From Candidatus Zambryskibacteria bacterium RIFOXYC1_FULL_39_10 (GTDB taxonomy: Bacteria > Patescibacteriota > Minisyncoccia > Phycocordibacterales > WO2-35-19), in contig MHWW01000013.1 of assembly GCA_001824275.1 (NCBI GenBank), forward strand, positions 1 through 42,356: 42,356 bases of DNA, given 5' to 3'. The translations under genes were made by a program, and so were the position numbers. Every line of letters begins with the position of its first letter. The stretch's first letter is position 1. A model generated the notes under the pieces. That model saw nothing but the letters and a program-made list of their open reading frames with translations, did not search any database and was not told the origin of the DNA. Shown here in pieces: positions 23,344 to 31,788 of this stretch.

Positions 23344-25152
23344 TTAATTTTTAAGTGTCGGATCAGCAAGCAGTTCTTTTAATTCCGCCAAAGCAATTGA
23401 AGGAAAGGGGTATTCATTTACCCAATCTATCGTTCTAAAATCGTCAGCCAGTGCGATGAGGGCAGGAAATTTACCTTCAAATTCTCCACTTTCTCCTTTA
23501 TTTACAACATATTCTCTTGGTTCGAACCCCACAATTTCGGACCTTGCAACTTGGAGTCCATTTATGTAAGCAGAAATTGATTTAGTGTTGTTAATCCTAA
23601 CTTTTCCACGATTAAACAGAAGGTTCGAACCAAACTTAACTAAAGCATCCCTCTTTTTTTCAAACGGTCCATTTTCAAGTAGCTCCGACATTTCGATAGA
23701 TAAATTTACAATTTTTTTCGCTTCACTAACCCAATCTATATTTTCAATCTCGGCCAGCTTTTTATTTCCTTGAATCGGGCTAATTTGCCTCTTGGCGAGA
23801 CTAAACTCCTCGTCGTTGATCAAACCTCTGTCATGCATATCCAAGAGCCTTAGGAGCTTCTTTTGGCCGTTTTCGGAGGATTGCTCGTTTGAACGAGTTA
23901 CCGCCTTATTTTCTTGAAGCTCTTTGTCTTTGATTTCGTCAATATGTCTTAATGCCCAGTCTGCTAACCCTTTGGAAATCTGGAAGTTTTGGACCAAGTA
24001 GTCAATCACTTCGCCATTAAGCTTCTTCTCTTCGATACTCACAGCCTTAATTCCGGGGCTTTTTCTTTCTTTGACGCTGGCGTAGAAAACATAGTTTTTA
24101 AATTTCGGCCTGTTCATATTTTGGATCTTGATACCACACTTTGGGCACTGGTCCTGGTTGATGTAAGAAAACTTATGCTTGCACGCCGTGCATCTTATTT
24201 GAAATTTTGGGTCTCCGACTACAGCACAATTGTTAACCTCATCCCAAATAAGACCACCATACAGCAGGTTTCTTTTTTGTGATCGCGGCCTGCCTTTTTT
24301 ACCAAGCATGTCTTGAATTTGCCAATACTGATCCTCGGTTATCATTCTTTTCAGTTTTTTATCCAAATCTTGCCTTACTACCTCACCATCTTCTTTGGCA
24401 TAATAAAAGAAGCCGGCATATACGGGATTTCTCAAAAGAAAATACAGATATGAAAGAGAGATTAATTTACCACCCTCTCTTTTCCTTGGGGGCGTAGTCA
24501 ATTTTAGTTCGTCCCGCGCTATAAAATAAAGTTTTCTCACAGAATACGTCCCCTCAAGAAATTTTTCAAAAATCATTTTAACGAGAGGCCACCTAACAGG
24601 ATCCTCATACCAGTCTCTGTTGCCTTTCTCCCTGGTCATATCATTAAAATACCCTATATGAGCCAAACCGTTCGGTAGCCCTTTAAGGTATCTTGTTCTT
24701 AAGCCAGTCTTTACGTGCTCGCTCTTATCGTCCGAGTCCTTCTTTGAAAAAATAAGCTCTAAAGCGAGAAATGCTTTATCTGTTGCTGTATTGTAGTAAA
24801 CTTTAGAAGGAGTTCTAACCTCTACCAATTTTTTAAGATCCATAAAATAGATAATCATCCCAGCATCAACAGGATTTCTGGATAGGCGATTGGGGAAAAG
24901 GACGAGCAATCCGTTTGCCTCTCCGGCACTAATTCTCTGGATCATTTCGTTAAATTTCGGTCGGCCCGGAGTATGGGCACTCTGCGACTCGTAAATAATG
25001 TCAACAATTTCCAGTCCGTTTTTCTCGGCAAACTCCCCGAGTTCTCGGATTTGAGTTTCGATGGACTGGACCTGTCTATCCTCGGCTTCGCTCGATTTAC
25101 GGCAATATATGAAATACCTTAATTTTCTAATGACCGGCATTAAATTTTTCAT
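23344..25152 (-). CDS. Large serine recombinase 2
   Basis: 602 residues. The catalytic N-terminal domain has YCRKSS (Ser20), then LVLFPNRLSRNPVDAG with the conserved Arg residues. The recombinase domain (about 165-290) is followed by a zinc ribbon (CTACKHKF...CPKCGIK near 335-360) and a helical C-terminal region. The order of domains matches large serine integrases or transposases. It diverges from recombinase 1, so the island has two separate site-specific recombination systems or is built from two elements. The 5' side carries a striking nested inverted repeat at 25184-25273. Confidence 0.92.
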   Translation of the reverse strand: MKNLMPVIRKLRYFIYCRKSSEAEDRQVQSIETQIRELGEFAEKNGLEIVDIIYESQSAHTPGRPKFNEMIQRISAGEANGLLVLFPNRLSRNPVDAGMIIYFMDLKKLVEVRTPSKVYYNTATDKAFLALELIFSKKDSDDKSEHVKTGLRTRYLKGLPNGLAHIGYFNDMTREKGNRDWYEDPVRWPLVKMIFEKFLEGTYSVRKLYFIARDELKLTTPPRKREGGKLISLSYLYFLLRNPVYAGFFYYAKEDGEVVRQDLDKKLKRMITEDQYWQIQDMLGKKGRPRSQKRNLLYGGLIWDEVNNCAVVGDPKFQIRCTACKHKFSYINQDQCPKCGIKIQNMNRPKFKNYVFYASVKERKSPGIKAVSIEEKKLNGEVIDYLVQNFQISKGLADWALRHIDEIKDKELQENKAVTRSNEQSSENGQKKLLRLLDMHDRGLINDEEFSLAKRQISPIQGNKKLAEIENIDWVSEAKKIVNLSIEMSELLENGPFEKKRDALVKFGSNLLFNRGKVRINNTKSISAYINGLQVARSEIVGFEPREYVVNKGESGEFEGKFPALIALADDFRTIDWVNEYPFPSIALAELKELLADPTLKN

Positions 25153-25183
25153 GACTTTGTAAGTTAATCTTATAAACGGAAAA

Positions 25184-25273
25184 GGGGTAACAATAGGAAC
25201 TTTAATCGCCAGACTAAAGCATTGTTACCCCGCCTCTATATACAAAATTATTGCGTTTTAACTTTAGTCTGGC
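25184..25273. repeat. Nested inverted repeats with pseudoknot topology upstream of recombinase 2
   Basis: GGGGTAACAAT (25184-25194) pairs perfectly with ATTGTTACCCC (25221-25231). The 26-base loop contains GCCAGACTAAAG (25208-25219), which pairs perfectly with CTTTAGTCTGGC (25262-25273). In the recombinase's transcript the interleaved arms form a pseudoknot or alternative hairpins. The site could also be a recombinase-binding att or res site. Confidence 0.8.
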
Positions 25274-25275
25274 TT

Positions 25276-25872
25276 TCATATTATATTACGATTTTCCTTA
25301 ACATTCCACCTAATTTCTTTCTCCCATTTGACCCTGTCCAGATCTTCTGACAGATTATTGTATCTCAACAACTTCTTTGTTTCGCGGCCCTTCCACTTTA
25401 AGCTTCTTGGCATGTGCTTTTCAATCTTTTTCATCCTCTTTTCTATAATTATTTTTCTGATGTCTGGATGCCATCTCAATTTCTTGGTTAATAACTGAGA
25501 TATGTATTTTAGACTATGGCAGTGCCTGCACAGGAAACGCCCCTCGAAGAAATAGATGGACACTACACGGCGGAAACAGCCCGGACATATAAACCAGTAT
25601 CTGAAACCGCCAAAGTTGCAGGAAATTCTCTGCAGGTTTATTTTACAATCATAATCTATGTAAGAACTATTATAAGATCTTCTATCGTGTATATATTCAA
25701 GCTTTATATATGGGTATCTATAGTCAAGATGTATCTCGTAATAAATATCCCCGTCTACAATAAGCAAGTTGTCCCAACATAGAGTGCCCGTCTTGTATCC
25801 ATTTCTAAAATTCTCCAACATCATTCGGGTATGGATATTTTTTGATAATTCAATTATTCGTGTGGTTTTCAT
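25276..25872 (-). CDS. Mobile-element zinc-ribbon protein
   Basis: 198 residues. A beta-rich N-terminal half (DGDIYYEIHLDYRYPYI) leads into GGFRYWFICPGCFRRVVSIYFFEGRFLCRHCHSLKY, a CxxC...CxxC ribbon with an aromatic RYWFICP lead-in. This type recurs next to integrases on many bacterial mobile elements without a known function. A basic helical tail follows. It is the gene immediately upstream of recombinase 2. Confidence 0.7.
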   Translation of the reverse strand: MKTTRIIELSKNIHTRMMLENFRNGYKTGTLCWDNLLIVDGDIYYEIHLDYRYPYIKLEYIHDRRSYNSSYIDYDCKINLQRISCNFGGFRYWFICPGCFRRVVSIYFFEGRFLCRHCHSLKYISQLLTKKLRWHPDIRKIIIEKRMKKIEKHMPRSLKWKGRETKKLLRYNNLSEDLDRVKWEKEIRWNVKENRNII

Positions 25873-25916
25873 ATCGTCTCGTCAACCGAACTCATTAAGA
25901 GTTGGGTTAACAAAAT

Positions 25917-26099
25917 TTATTGCTCTTCTAAGCTTTCTTTAGGTTTAAAATAGTCTGTAAATATCTCATCAGTAAGTTTCGACATAGTCTTACCTTTATC
26001 TGTAGATTTCCATTTCAACAACTTATGGTTGTCTGTGCTTATTCTTATTAAACGCGTTTCTCTTTTATATTTCTCTTTTTGTTCTTTTATTGTTGGCAT
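25917..26099 (-). CDS. Probable ribbon-helix-helix-type regulator
   Basis: 60 residues with a short beta strand (RLIRISTDNHKLLKW) and two helices, the size and pattern of ribbon-helix-helix DNA-binding proteins. It is one base from the next upstream gene's end. Likely an autorepressor of the control block. Confidence 0.6.
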   Translation of the reverse strand: MPTIKEQKEKYKRETRLIRISTDNHKLLKWKSTDKGKTMSKLTDEIFTDYFKPKESLEEQ

Positions 26100-26100
26100 T

Positions 26101-26343
26101 TTATTTTCTTGAATAATTTTTATTAATTATACTAAGCGGATGTTCTTCGCATCTACGCGGTGCTTCTAATGCTCTCTTTATCATTTTAAACCACACATTA
26201 AACATGGCTTCCATATCTAAGTGCTTATTTTTAAGTATTTCCAATTCGATTTTGTTTAACTCTCTACCATATTTACACGTTGTTAGTTGTCGTATTAATT
26301 CCTCGTAGATTTTAAATGCATACACAGTTTTATTTTCAAACAT
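26101..26343 (-). CDS. Unknown small helical protein
   Basis: 80 residues, mostly helical (YELIRQLTTCKYGRELNKIE). Its stop is one base from the ATG of the ribbon-helix-helix gene, and the two look co-transcribed. It could be a toxin-antitoxin pair, but nothing in it marks a toxin. Confidence 0.55.
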   Translation of the reverse strand: MFENKTVYAFKIYEELIRQLTTCKYGRELNKIELEILKNKHLDMEAMFNVWFKMIKRALEAPRRCEEHPLSIINKNYSRK

Positions 26344-26656
26344 AATTTATTTTGTTAATTTATAATTTTGTTTACTTAACCCCCGGCCCGGATTTTTCGA
26401 CCCCCTCCCTCCTCCGCTTCCCTCTGATGATAAAGTCTTTCCTTGTTCCTTGCAGACAGCCCTAGTTTAGTTTGATTAGTTTCTTTCCCGTCATATTTGG
26501 GAGCAGACGGAACTAATTAAATTACCAGAGCGCGCCCTCTCTCATCATCGTCGGTCGCGTTGTCGGTTGGCCTGCAACCCTTCGGATTTCTCCGACCACG
26601 TGCAGATGTGGCCCGGGCCAAATGACCCTAAATTATCCACTTAACAAATGGACAAT
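26344..26656. other. GC-rich gene-free stretch
   Basis: About 310 bases with no supported gene, visibly more GC-rich than its neighbours and holding several short palindromes. It could hold an origin of transfer or replication, an attachment site or a structured RNA; nothing decides among these. Confidence 0.45.
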
Positions 26657-26661
26657 TTAGG
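26627..26661. repeat. 13-bp inverted repeat (CCTAAATT...AATTTAGG)
   Basis: CCTAAATT-A-TCCA pairs with TGGA-C-AATTTAGG around CTTAACAAA, one mismatch. It overlaps the end of the 57-residue gene and may be its terminator or an operator. Confidence 0.7.
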
Positions 26662-26830
26662 AACTTTTGGCTAAGCTGACTTTATATTTGATAATTACTG
26701 CCATGATCCCGAGCAACCTGGCCCCAAAGTCATTCAAATCATCTTCGCTAAAAAGCGCGAGACCCCTTTCTCCGATGTCTTTCCGGAGAATTTCTCTAAG
26801 CTCTTCTTTTGCTTTTTGGCTGAGTTCCAT
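26657..26830 (-). CDS. Small helical protein common on CPR elements
   Basis: 57 residues beginning MELSQKAKEELREILRKDIG, with LNDFGARLLGIMAVII in the second half, ending KSS. Two predicted helices; short proteins of this style are frequent near recombinases, but the role is unknown. Three overlapping ATG codons occur at the start, and this one gives the open frame. Confidence 0.55.
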   Translation of the reverse strand: MELSQKAKEELREILRKDIGERGLALFSEDDLNDFGARLLGIMAVIIKYKVSLAKSS

Positions 26831-26891
26831 TCATTCATTTTAAATTGCCCCTTGCAGTAAAACCCGACTTACTTTTTACAGATGAAAAGAA

Positions 26892-26919
26892 AAAAACCGC
26901 TTTTTATAAAGCAGTTTTT
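26892..26919 (-). terminator. Intrinsic terminator of the 282-residue gene
   Basis: AAAAAC and GCTTT arms pair with AAAGC and GTTTTT, one mismatch, loop of 4. A/T tracts on both sides mean it could work in both directions; it lies 25 bases beyond the stop at 26944. Confidence 0.7.
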
Positions 26920-26943
26920 ATTCATATTGTGTTATCCACAAAC

Positions 26944-27792
26944 TTACTGGAACTTACTCAAATTCTTTTCATAAGTGCCATTACCGATACGTTTAATTTT
27001 AATTAGAAATTTATACTCTCCATTTTCCAGTTTAATAACGTCTTTTAACAAAAATCCCGCTCTTGCATACATAGGATTGTCCTTGTTTAAATTCCAATAC
27101 TTATGTGCTTGATTTCCATAATCATCTACAGCAAGTCTGTGTGGAGACTTAGAAATATCATAGAGCAATCTGCCACTTTTATTTATTTTACCGCTTAGGC
27201 CCTTAAAGGGGGCCGTTAGAGGGGGCTTTATGGAGTAGTCATCATTTACCAGATAAATAAATTTATCACCTCGATCTTTAGTGTATTCAACTACTGTTAT
27301 GAATTTTATTTCTTTAGTTACTAGTTTAAATTTGGAAGGATGTTTCCCAACTTTTTTTCTGACTTCTTGCAGAATATCAAGTTTTTTATAAGTCTCTTCC
27401 CTTATATTTTTGACCCATTGTTGGCCTTCTTCCTCTGACACTAGCAAATCTTCTTCAAGGTTTGTTACTGGAACTGAATCGGTTCTAGAGAATTTTTCAA
27501 ACTCGTCTAGCAGATATTTTTTATGTATCTCTAATAATCTTCTTGCTGTGCTTTTCCATTTCAAATACATTCTCCTGAAATCTTGGTGGAAATATGGCTT
27601 ATTGGACTTATATCGATCTAATATACTTTCTTCCGTGTATGCAGTAATTTCTTGACCGGTGGAAATAAGCTCATAAAGTTTATTTTGGGTATCTTTGATA
27701 GAATAATCCTCTAAAAAATGGCTCAAATCAAGTTTAAAATGAACTGGACCTTTATTAGTCACCATTTTATATAGTTTATCTTTTCCTCCCAT
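26944..27792 (-). CDS. Unknown protein in the module 2 control position
   Basis: 282 residues, soluble, basic, with a helical middle (RRMYLKWKSTARRLLEIHKKYL) and a C-terminal beta-rich part. It is divergent from structured RNA B, in the same position as the 236-residue gene has to RNA A, so it may control module 2. No family recognised. Confidence 0.65.
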   Translation of the reverse strand: MGGKDKLYKMVTNKGPVHFKLDLSHFLEDYSIKDTQNKLYELISTGQEITAYTEESILDRYKSNKPYFHQDFRRMYLKWKSTARRLLEIHKKYLLDEFEKFSRTDSVPVTNLEEDLLVSEEEGQQWVKNIREETYKKLDILQEVRKKVGKHPSKFKLVTKEIKFITVVEYTKDRGDKFIYLVNDDYSIKPPLTAPFKGLSGKINKSGRLLYDISKSPHRLAVDDYGNQAHKYWNLNKDNPMYARAGFLLKDVIKLENGEYKFLIKIKRIGNGTYEKNLSKFQ

Positions 27793-27824
27793 AATGTTAA
27801 TATGTAAACATAATTGAATAGAGT

Positions 27825-27967
27825 TTGAAAGGACCTAACCTCATTGCTTCGGCAGTGAGCACGGTCCAAAGTCGAGTAAAGCGTAAAAAGGCCCAACGGG
27901 CTCGCTTTACTCGCCATATCGGGAAACCGGTATGAGAGGCTTCGGTCTCTACCCGTTTGGGCTTTTT
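27825..27967 (+). ncRNA. Structured RNA B (bistable leader of module 2 cargo)
   Basis: GGACC/GGTCC (27831-27835 with 27863-27867) encloses CTCATTGC-TTCG-GCAGTGAG. A perfect 10-bp stem, 27873-27882 with 27904-27913, carries an apical GCCC/GGGC. CATATCGG-GAAA-CCGGTATG (27915-27934) and AGAGGC-TTCG-GTCTCT (27935-27950) follow. The apical strand 27885-27900 pairs with 27952-27967 over 15 bp, two bulges, ending in five U. Compared with RNA A, three base pairs of the 10-bp stem change on both sides. It lies 32 bases before the cargo ATG at 28000. The promoter is less clear than for A. Confidence 0.85.
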
Positions 27968-27999
27968 GCGCATAAGACAAAAAGTCCACCAACAAAGAT

Positions 28000-28482
28000 A
28001 TGTTTGGCTGGACAAAAAACAATACAACAACATCTCAGTCGGATAAAAAGGAAGAAAAAACTTCTTTCTTCTCTTGGCGTATTAGTGGTCCAGAGTTAAA
28101 AAGACAAATTGAAAATTATCACACTTTTAAAATCACCGAGTCATATCGTGGCATATCAACAATAATAATTATTGCAATCTTTGGTTTGGTATCTCTCCTA
28201 AGTCTTTTTAGTATTGGTGTTGAACCTTCAGAAAAAGTAATCAGCATATTTTTTAATGCGGTGGTTATGCTACCAGTAGCATTCTTTGTGTATAAAGGTC
28301 ATCGCTGGGCAATAGTAGTTATGGTGGCGTTAATTACTTACGGTGTTGGTTCCTATCTTTTAGAAAGTGGCAAGATATCGGTTCTTGCTATTTTCATTTG
28401 GCTACTTCTTATCCCGCGTTTTTGGAAAGCGTTAAAGATTGAGAACGAAAGACGGAAAGTTAAAGCTCCGTCAACATTTTAA
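28000..28482 (+). CDS. Four-TM membrane protein, first cargo gene of module 2
   Basis: 160 residues. A charged cytoplasmic N-terminal segment (1-50) is followed by four hydrophobic helices and a basic tail. It is directly downstream of RNA B, as the 79-residue membrane protein is of RNA A. Family unknown. Confidence 0.7.
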   Translation: MFGWTKNNTTTSQSDKKEEKTSFFSWRISGPELKRQIENYHTFKITESYRGISTIIIIAIFGLVSLLSLFSIGVEPSEKVISIFFNAVVMLPVAFFVYKGHRWAIVVMVALITYGVGSYLLESGKISVLAIFIWLLLIPRFWKALKIENERRKVKAPSTF

Positions 28483-28500
28483 TAATAGTTAAACGAGTAT

Positions 28501-29340
28501 ATGAAAAAGAAATATATATTAACAACGATTGCTCTCATTGTGTTTGTTGCTCCACAAGTGGTCTTTGCCTCTTGGTGGAACCCCCTGACTTGGAAAGTTT
28601 TTAAGTTTTTACAGAAGTCGGAAGTAAAAACCGAACAAGTTATGAACGCTCAGGAAGCCTTAAACACAGAAAACAATGATCAGCCGTCAGAGTTGGAGGA
28701 GTTAAAAAAAGAAATAGAAGAGCTGAAAAAGGCTCAAACTTCTAATACCACAAAAAATACCCCCGCTAAACAGCCGGTCCAGTCAGCAACGGTAAAAGAT
28801 GTCGACCCCACACCAATTACCGTATCAATCCCCCAATATAATGCCCAACTATGCATAGCTATTAATGAGGAGGAGAAGTTGTTGAATAAAAACCTATCCG
28901 TATCCATCGGGTATTTCCAAAGGGACTTAATACCTGTATTTGATGCTCAAGTAAAAACAACAGACTATACGCAAAGATATGACAACCTAACTAAAGTAAA
29001 GACCTCATTTTTTAAAGCTTTAAGCGATTTTAAAAACAAAGATATTGCAAGAATAAGTTCTTCCTACTTGGATCCTGTTTATATAAAAGAATTAAAGGAT
29101 ACACTCACAGCTCTTGCGGACGGATATGAAGATGTTTGGGACCAATTTCAGATAGATAGTTTGAAGCTCAAAAGTATAGATTTTTACGACAGCTATGACA
29201 AAAATATAGGCTATGCCCTCATAGAAAAAGACTACGATTTGCTAAAAGAAAAAAATAAACTACTGCTTAAATCTATAGAGCTCTGGGAGCTTACATTTGA
29301 TAAATATAAAGAAGTGAAAGTTAAAAATTCTTGCTCTTAA
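28501..29340 (+). CDS. Exported protein with coiled-coil region
   Basis: 279 residues. A cleavable-type signal peptide (KKKYILTTIALIVFVAPQVVFA) is followed by a coiled coil with ELEELKKEIEELKKAQ, a Thr/Pro linker and a helical C-terminal domain. Probably surface-located. No family recognised. Confidence 0.7.
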   Translation: MKKKYILTTIALIVFVAPQVVFASWWNPLTWKVFKFLQKSEVKTEQVMNAQEALNTENNDQPSELEELKKEIEELKKAQTSNTTKNTPAKQPVQSATVKDVDPTPITVSIPQYNAQLCIAINEEEKLLNKNLSVSIGYFQRDLIPVFDAQVKTTDYTQRYDNLTKVKTSFFKALSDFKNKDIARISSSYLDPVYIKELKDTLTALADGYEDVWDQFQIDSLKLKSIDFYDSYDKNIGYALIEKDYDLLKEKNKLLLKSIELWELTFDKYKEVKVKNSCS

Positions 29341-29349
29341 TACTAAACT

Positions 29350-29640
29350 ATGAAAAATGCGCTCAATATGTTTTTAGAGTTTTGGAGGTTATATTTTTCA
29401 AGTGTATTTTGGATGATTGTATATCTGCCGCGCCTAATGCTCTGGTTCCTGATGATTTTGGGACCCGTCGCACCTATTGTCATCATTGGCCACAAAATAG
29501 CTGAGACGCCCGGGTCCGAAGGATTTTTAATTGCTACGAATGTAATCTCCGCCGGCCTAATCTATTACCTCTTGGAACACACAAAATGGGGCGAATGGAC
29601 CAAGAAAGTATCTCCGTTAAAAGACTACCCGGATGATTAA
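29350..29640 (+). CDS. Two- to three-TM membrane protein
   Basis: 96 residues. Hydrophobic helices near 17-50 and 58-75, then a charged tail ending PLKDYPDD. Ten bases downstream of the exported protein gene. Confidence 0.6.
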   Translation: MKNALNMFLEFWRLYFSSVFWMIVYLPRLMLWFLMILGPVAPIVIIGHKIAETPGSEGFLIATNVISAGLIYYLLEHTKWGEWTKKVSPLKDYPDD

Positions 29641-29659
29641 ATTTTATACATTTTAAAAT

Positions 29660-30136
29660 ATGGACAAACAGGAACTTTTTAACACAGTATTTCGCCAGAT
29701 GTTGGATTATGCTGACAATGATTTTGTTAAACATCTTGCTGATTGGGGAGTAGAAATATACGACTTGCTTGATAGTAATAATAAGATAATTTATACATAC
29801 CAAAATGAATTGAATTATGACCAATTTATATACGCAGTAGCTCTTGCCCGCATCGTTGGTTTGTTTGGAATGCGCGCCTTCAATGACCACCTATCGGACG
29901 AAATAGAATTTGGCGATCCTTTGCCAAAAACAAGACTAAAGAATATATGGGTCCCTGTGTATTCCAAAATAGACGAGATATATTCGGCGCTTATTGATAT
30001 TTACAAACAACAAGGAGAGGACGACCCAAACCACAAAATTTTGTCATCGTTAAAAGAAGTTTTTGGAGAGATTAGTCAGACAAGTTCCAATGAACCACAA
30101 GCATACGATTTTGTGAGAAATCGTTTTAATTATTGA
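29660..30136 (+). CDS. Unknown soluble helical protein
   Basis: 158 residues, acidic and helical (QMLDYADNDFVKHLADWG). Directly upstream of the zinc-ribbon gene. No family recognised. Confidence 0.6.
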   Translation: MDKQELFNTVFRQMLDYADNDFVKHLADWGVEIYDLLDSNNKIIYTYQNELNYDQFIYAVALARIVGLFGMRAFNDHLSDEIEFGDPLPKTRLKNIWVPVYSKIDEIYSALIDIYKQQGEDDPNHKILSSLKEVFGEISQTSSNEPQAYDFVRNRFNY

Positions 30137-30141
30137 ATAAT

Positions 30142-30618
30142 ATGACATATCACATTAAAAGACCGAACTATATGTGTAAAAAATGCGCTGTTATATACAT
30201 TCCTTTCAATAAGGACATTGCCTGTCCTAATTGCGGAAATCAGGCAGATACGGAGGAGCATTTTGATTTTATTATTGATATAGCGAACTCTATGAAAGCC
30301 CACAAAATACGATACGGTTCTTTTATGCCACCGGCTTTCTTTTGCGATGGCTCATTGGCCGCAAATATACAGTCAAGCTGTCTCAAGATTTTTGACAAAT
30401 TTGAAGCAGCAAAACCCAAGGATGAGAAAGGCTGGTTATCAAAGGCCGTGGTAGAAAAAATCGAGTTTTCCGAGGAATATAAATATCTGATTAAACACAT
30501 CACTGATATTATTTTTAGTATATATGGGCTATATAAAAAGCAAAACAAGTTCGCTCCATCAAAACTCAAGAGATGGCTTTCGGAAGAGTTAAAAAAATTA
30601 TTGCCTTACCTACCTTAA
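30142..30618 (+). CDS. Zinc-ribbon protein
   Basis: 158 residues from the ATG at 30142; an in-frame TTG at 30133 overlaps the previous stop and is less likely. N-terminal CKKC and CPNC pairs form a ribbon; the rest is helical. The unusual RYGSFMPPAFFCDGSLA segment is not one I recognise. Confidence 0.6.
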   Translation: MTYHIKRPNYMCKKCAVIYIPFNKDIACPNCGNQADTEEHFDFIIDIANSMKAHKIRYGSFMPPAFFCDGSLAANIQSSCLKIFDKFEAAKPKDEKGWLSKAVVEKIEFSEEYKYLIKHITDIIFSIYGLYKKQNKFAPSKLKRWLSEELKKLLPYLP

Positions 30619-30622
30619 TGTT

Positions 30623-31093
30623 ATGGCATCTAATCCTTTAAAAAGAAAGATTGAAAAAATAAAAAGAGCAGTTGTTGGAGCTATGGAAGAAAGCGAGCTG
30701 ACCCGTATGAAAGCCAAATATTACATCGATACTTTGTGGCCGGAGGAGATGGAAAAAGCCGCCAAAATACAGCTACCTAAAAAATTCTCTCGGTGGTTTA
30801 ATCAAAAGGTTATAGTCCGCAGAGGGCAAGGAAATACCATTGATGTTTCAACACTGTCTGGTTTTGAGGATTATCTCAATAAATCAAGAGAAGCTTATTA
30901 CAAAATTAAACCCGCCTCTCCTTATGAATTTAACTTCTTTCCAAGGTGGGCTTGTGGACCGATTTTTCAAACAGAGATAGATAAAGCCGGTGTGCTATTT
31001 GTGCCGAAGCAGACATATCAAAACTTAAAATTGCCAGGTGTATTCGTGTTTAAAATAACTAAAAGAGGACTTGAAATAACTGCTAATAAGTAA
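30623..31093 (+). CDS. Unknown basic protein
   Basis: 156 residues, basic N-terminal helix (PLKRKIEKIKRAVVGAMEES), then an alpha/beta region with WFNQKVIVRRGQGN. The end overlaps the convergent terminase-like gene by 11 bases. Confidence 0.6.
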   Translation: MASNPLKRKIEKIKRAVVGAMEESELTRMKAKYYIDTLWPEEMEKAAKIQLPKKFSRWFNQKVIVRRGQGNTIDVSTLSGFEDYLNKSREAYYKIKPASPYEFNFFPRWACGPIFQTEIDKAGVLFVPKQTYQNLKLPGVFVFKITKRGLEITANK

Positions 31094-31598
31094 AGGTCTT
31101 CACATCATTGAGTTTTGCATCTTTACCAGTGCTGAGCATTTTAATCAATGTGTTTATGCTTTCTAATGTTGGGTTTACATCATCCTCTTGCTTATCTGGT
31201 TCTTTTTTATAATATCCCTTGAGTTTATAAGCCATATCTAAACCTTTAATAACGGCGTTAGTATCTAATTCTTCTATCTCCATTACCAATTCCCCATGAC
31301 GCGTTGTCCTCACTTTCCGTGGCACGGTTAAAAGCTCCAAATGTTTCTTTAGCAATAAATCATCCGGTATTCTATCTGCAAAACTTTCTATAATCCTACA
31401 AATCTTAGGTTTTCTTAAGTTTTCTGAAGCTATTACAGCGGCACTGTTTCTGTTTTTTACATTATAATTTCTTACTGCTGCCTCCGTTCCATTACCAGTC
31501 AGAATATAGTCTTTTATGAACCCTGCCTCTTTTTTAGAGACCGAATATTCACCCCTATTTCTAATTGTTATTGGATTTTCTGTAAGGGTAAGTTCCAT
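31083..31598 (-). CDS. Terminase-small-subunit-like DNA-binding protein 2
   Basis: 171 residues from the ATG at 31598 (MELTLTENP). KKEAGFIKDYILTGNGTEAAVRNYNVKNRNSAAVIASENLRKP is the typical terminase-small helix-turn-helix followed by a basic dimerisation segment. A -10-like TACAAT lies a few bases upstream, so an earlier in-frame ATG at 31664 is not preferred. Again no large terminase is nearby. The intergenic stretch 31665-31788 holds a tandem TTCCACGTAT repeat. Confidence 0.65.
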   Translation of the reverse strand: MELTLTENPITIRNRGEYSVSKKEAGFIKDYILTGNGTEAAVRNYNVKNRNSAAVIASENLRKPKICRIIESFADRIPDDLLLKKHLELLTVPRKVRTTRHGELVMEIEELDTNAVIKGLDMAYKLKGYYKKEPDKQEDDVNPTLESINTLIKMLSTGKDAKLNDVKTFTY

Positions 31599-31788
31599 AG
31601 CAAAAATTGTATCATATATTATTTTAACAATACCAACAATTAACAAACTTATTCCAGCCCCCAACGAAGATATAGAGGCTATTTATTACCAAAAACCAAC
31701 CAAAAATGACCAAAATTTTCCACGTATTTCCACGTATTTTATTAGTAGCGATTTTACTGGGCTTAGACCCAAATATAGAAAAGTATAT

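Noticed and set aside
22945-31664. Prophage
   Set aside because: Only small terminase-like HTH proteins are seen; no large terminase, portal, capsid, tail or lysis gene is present.
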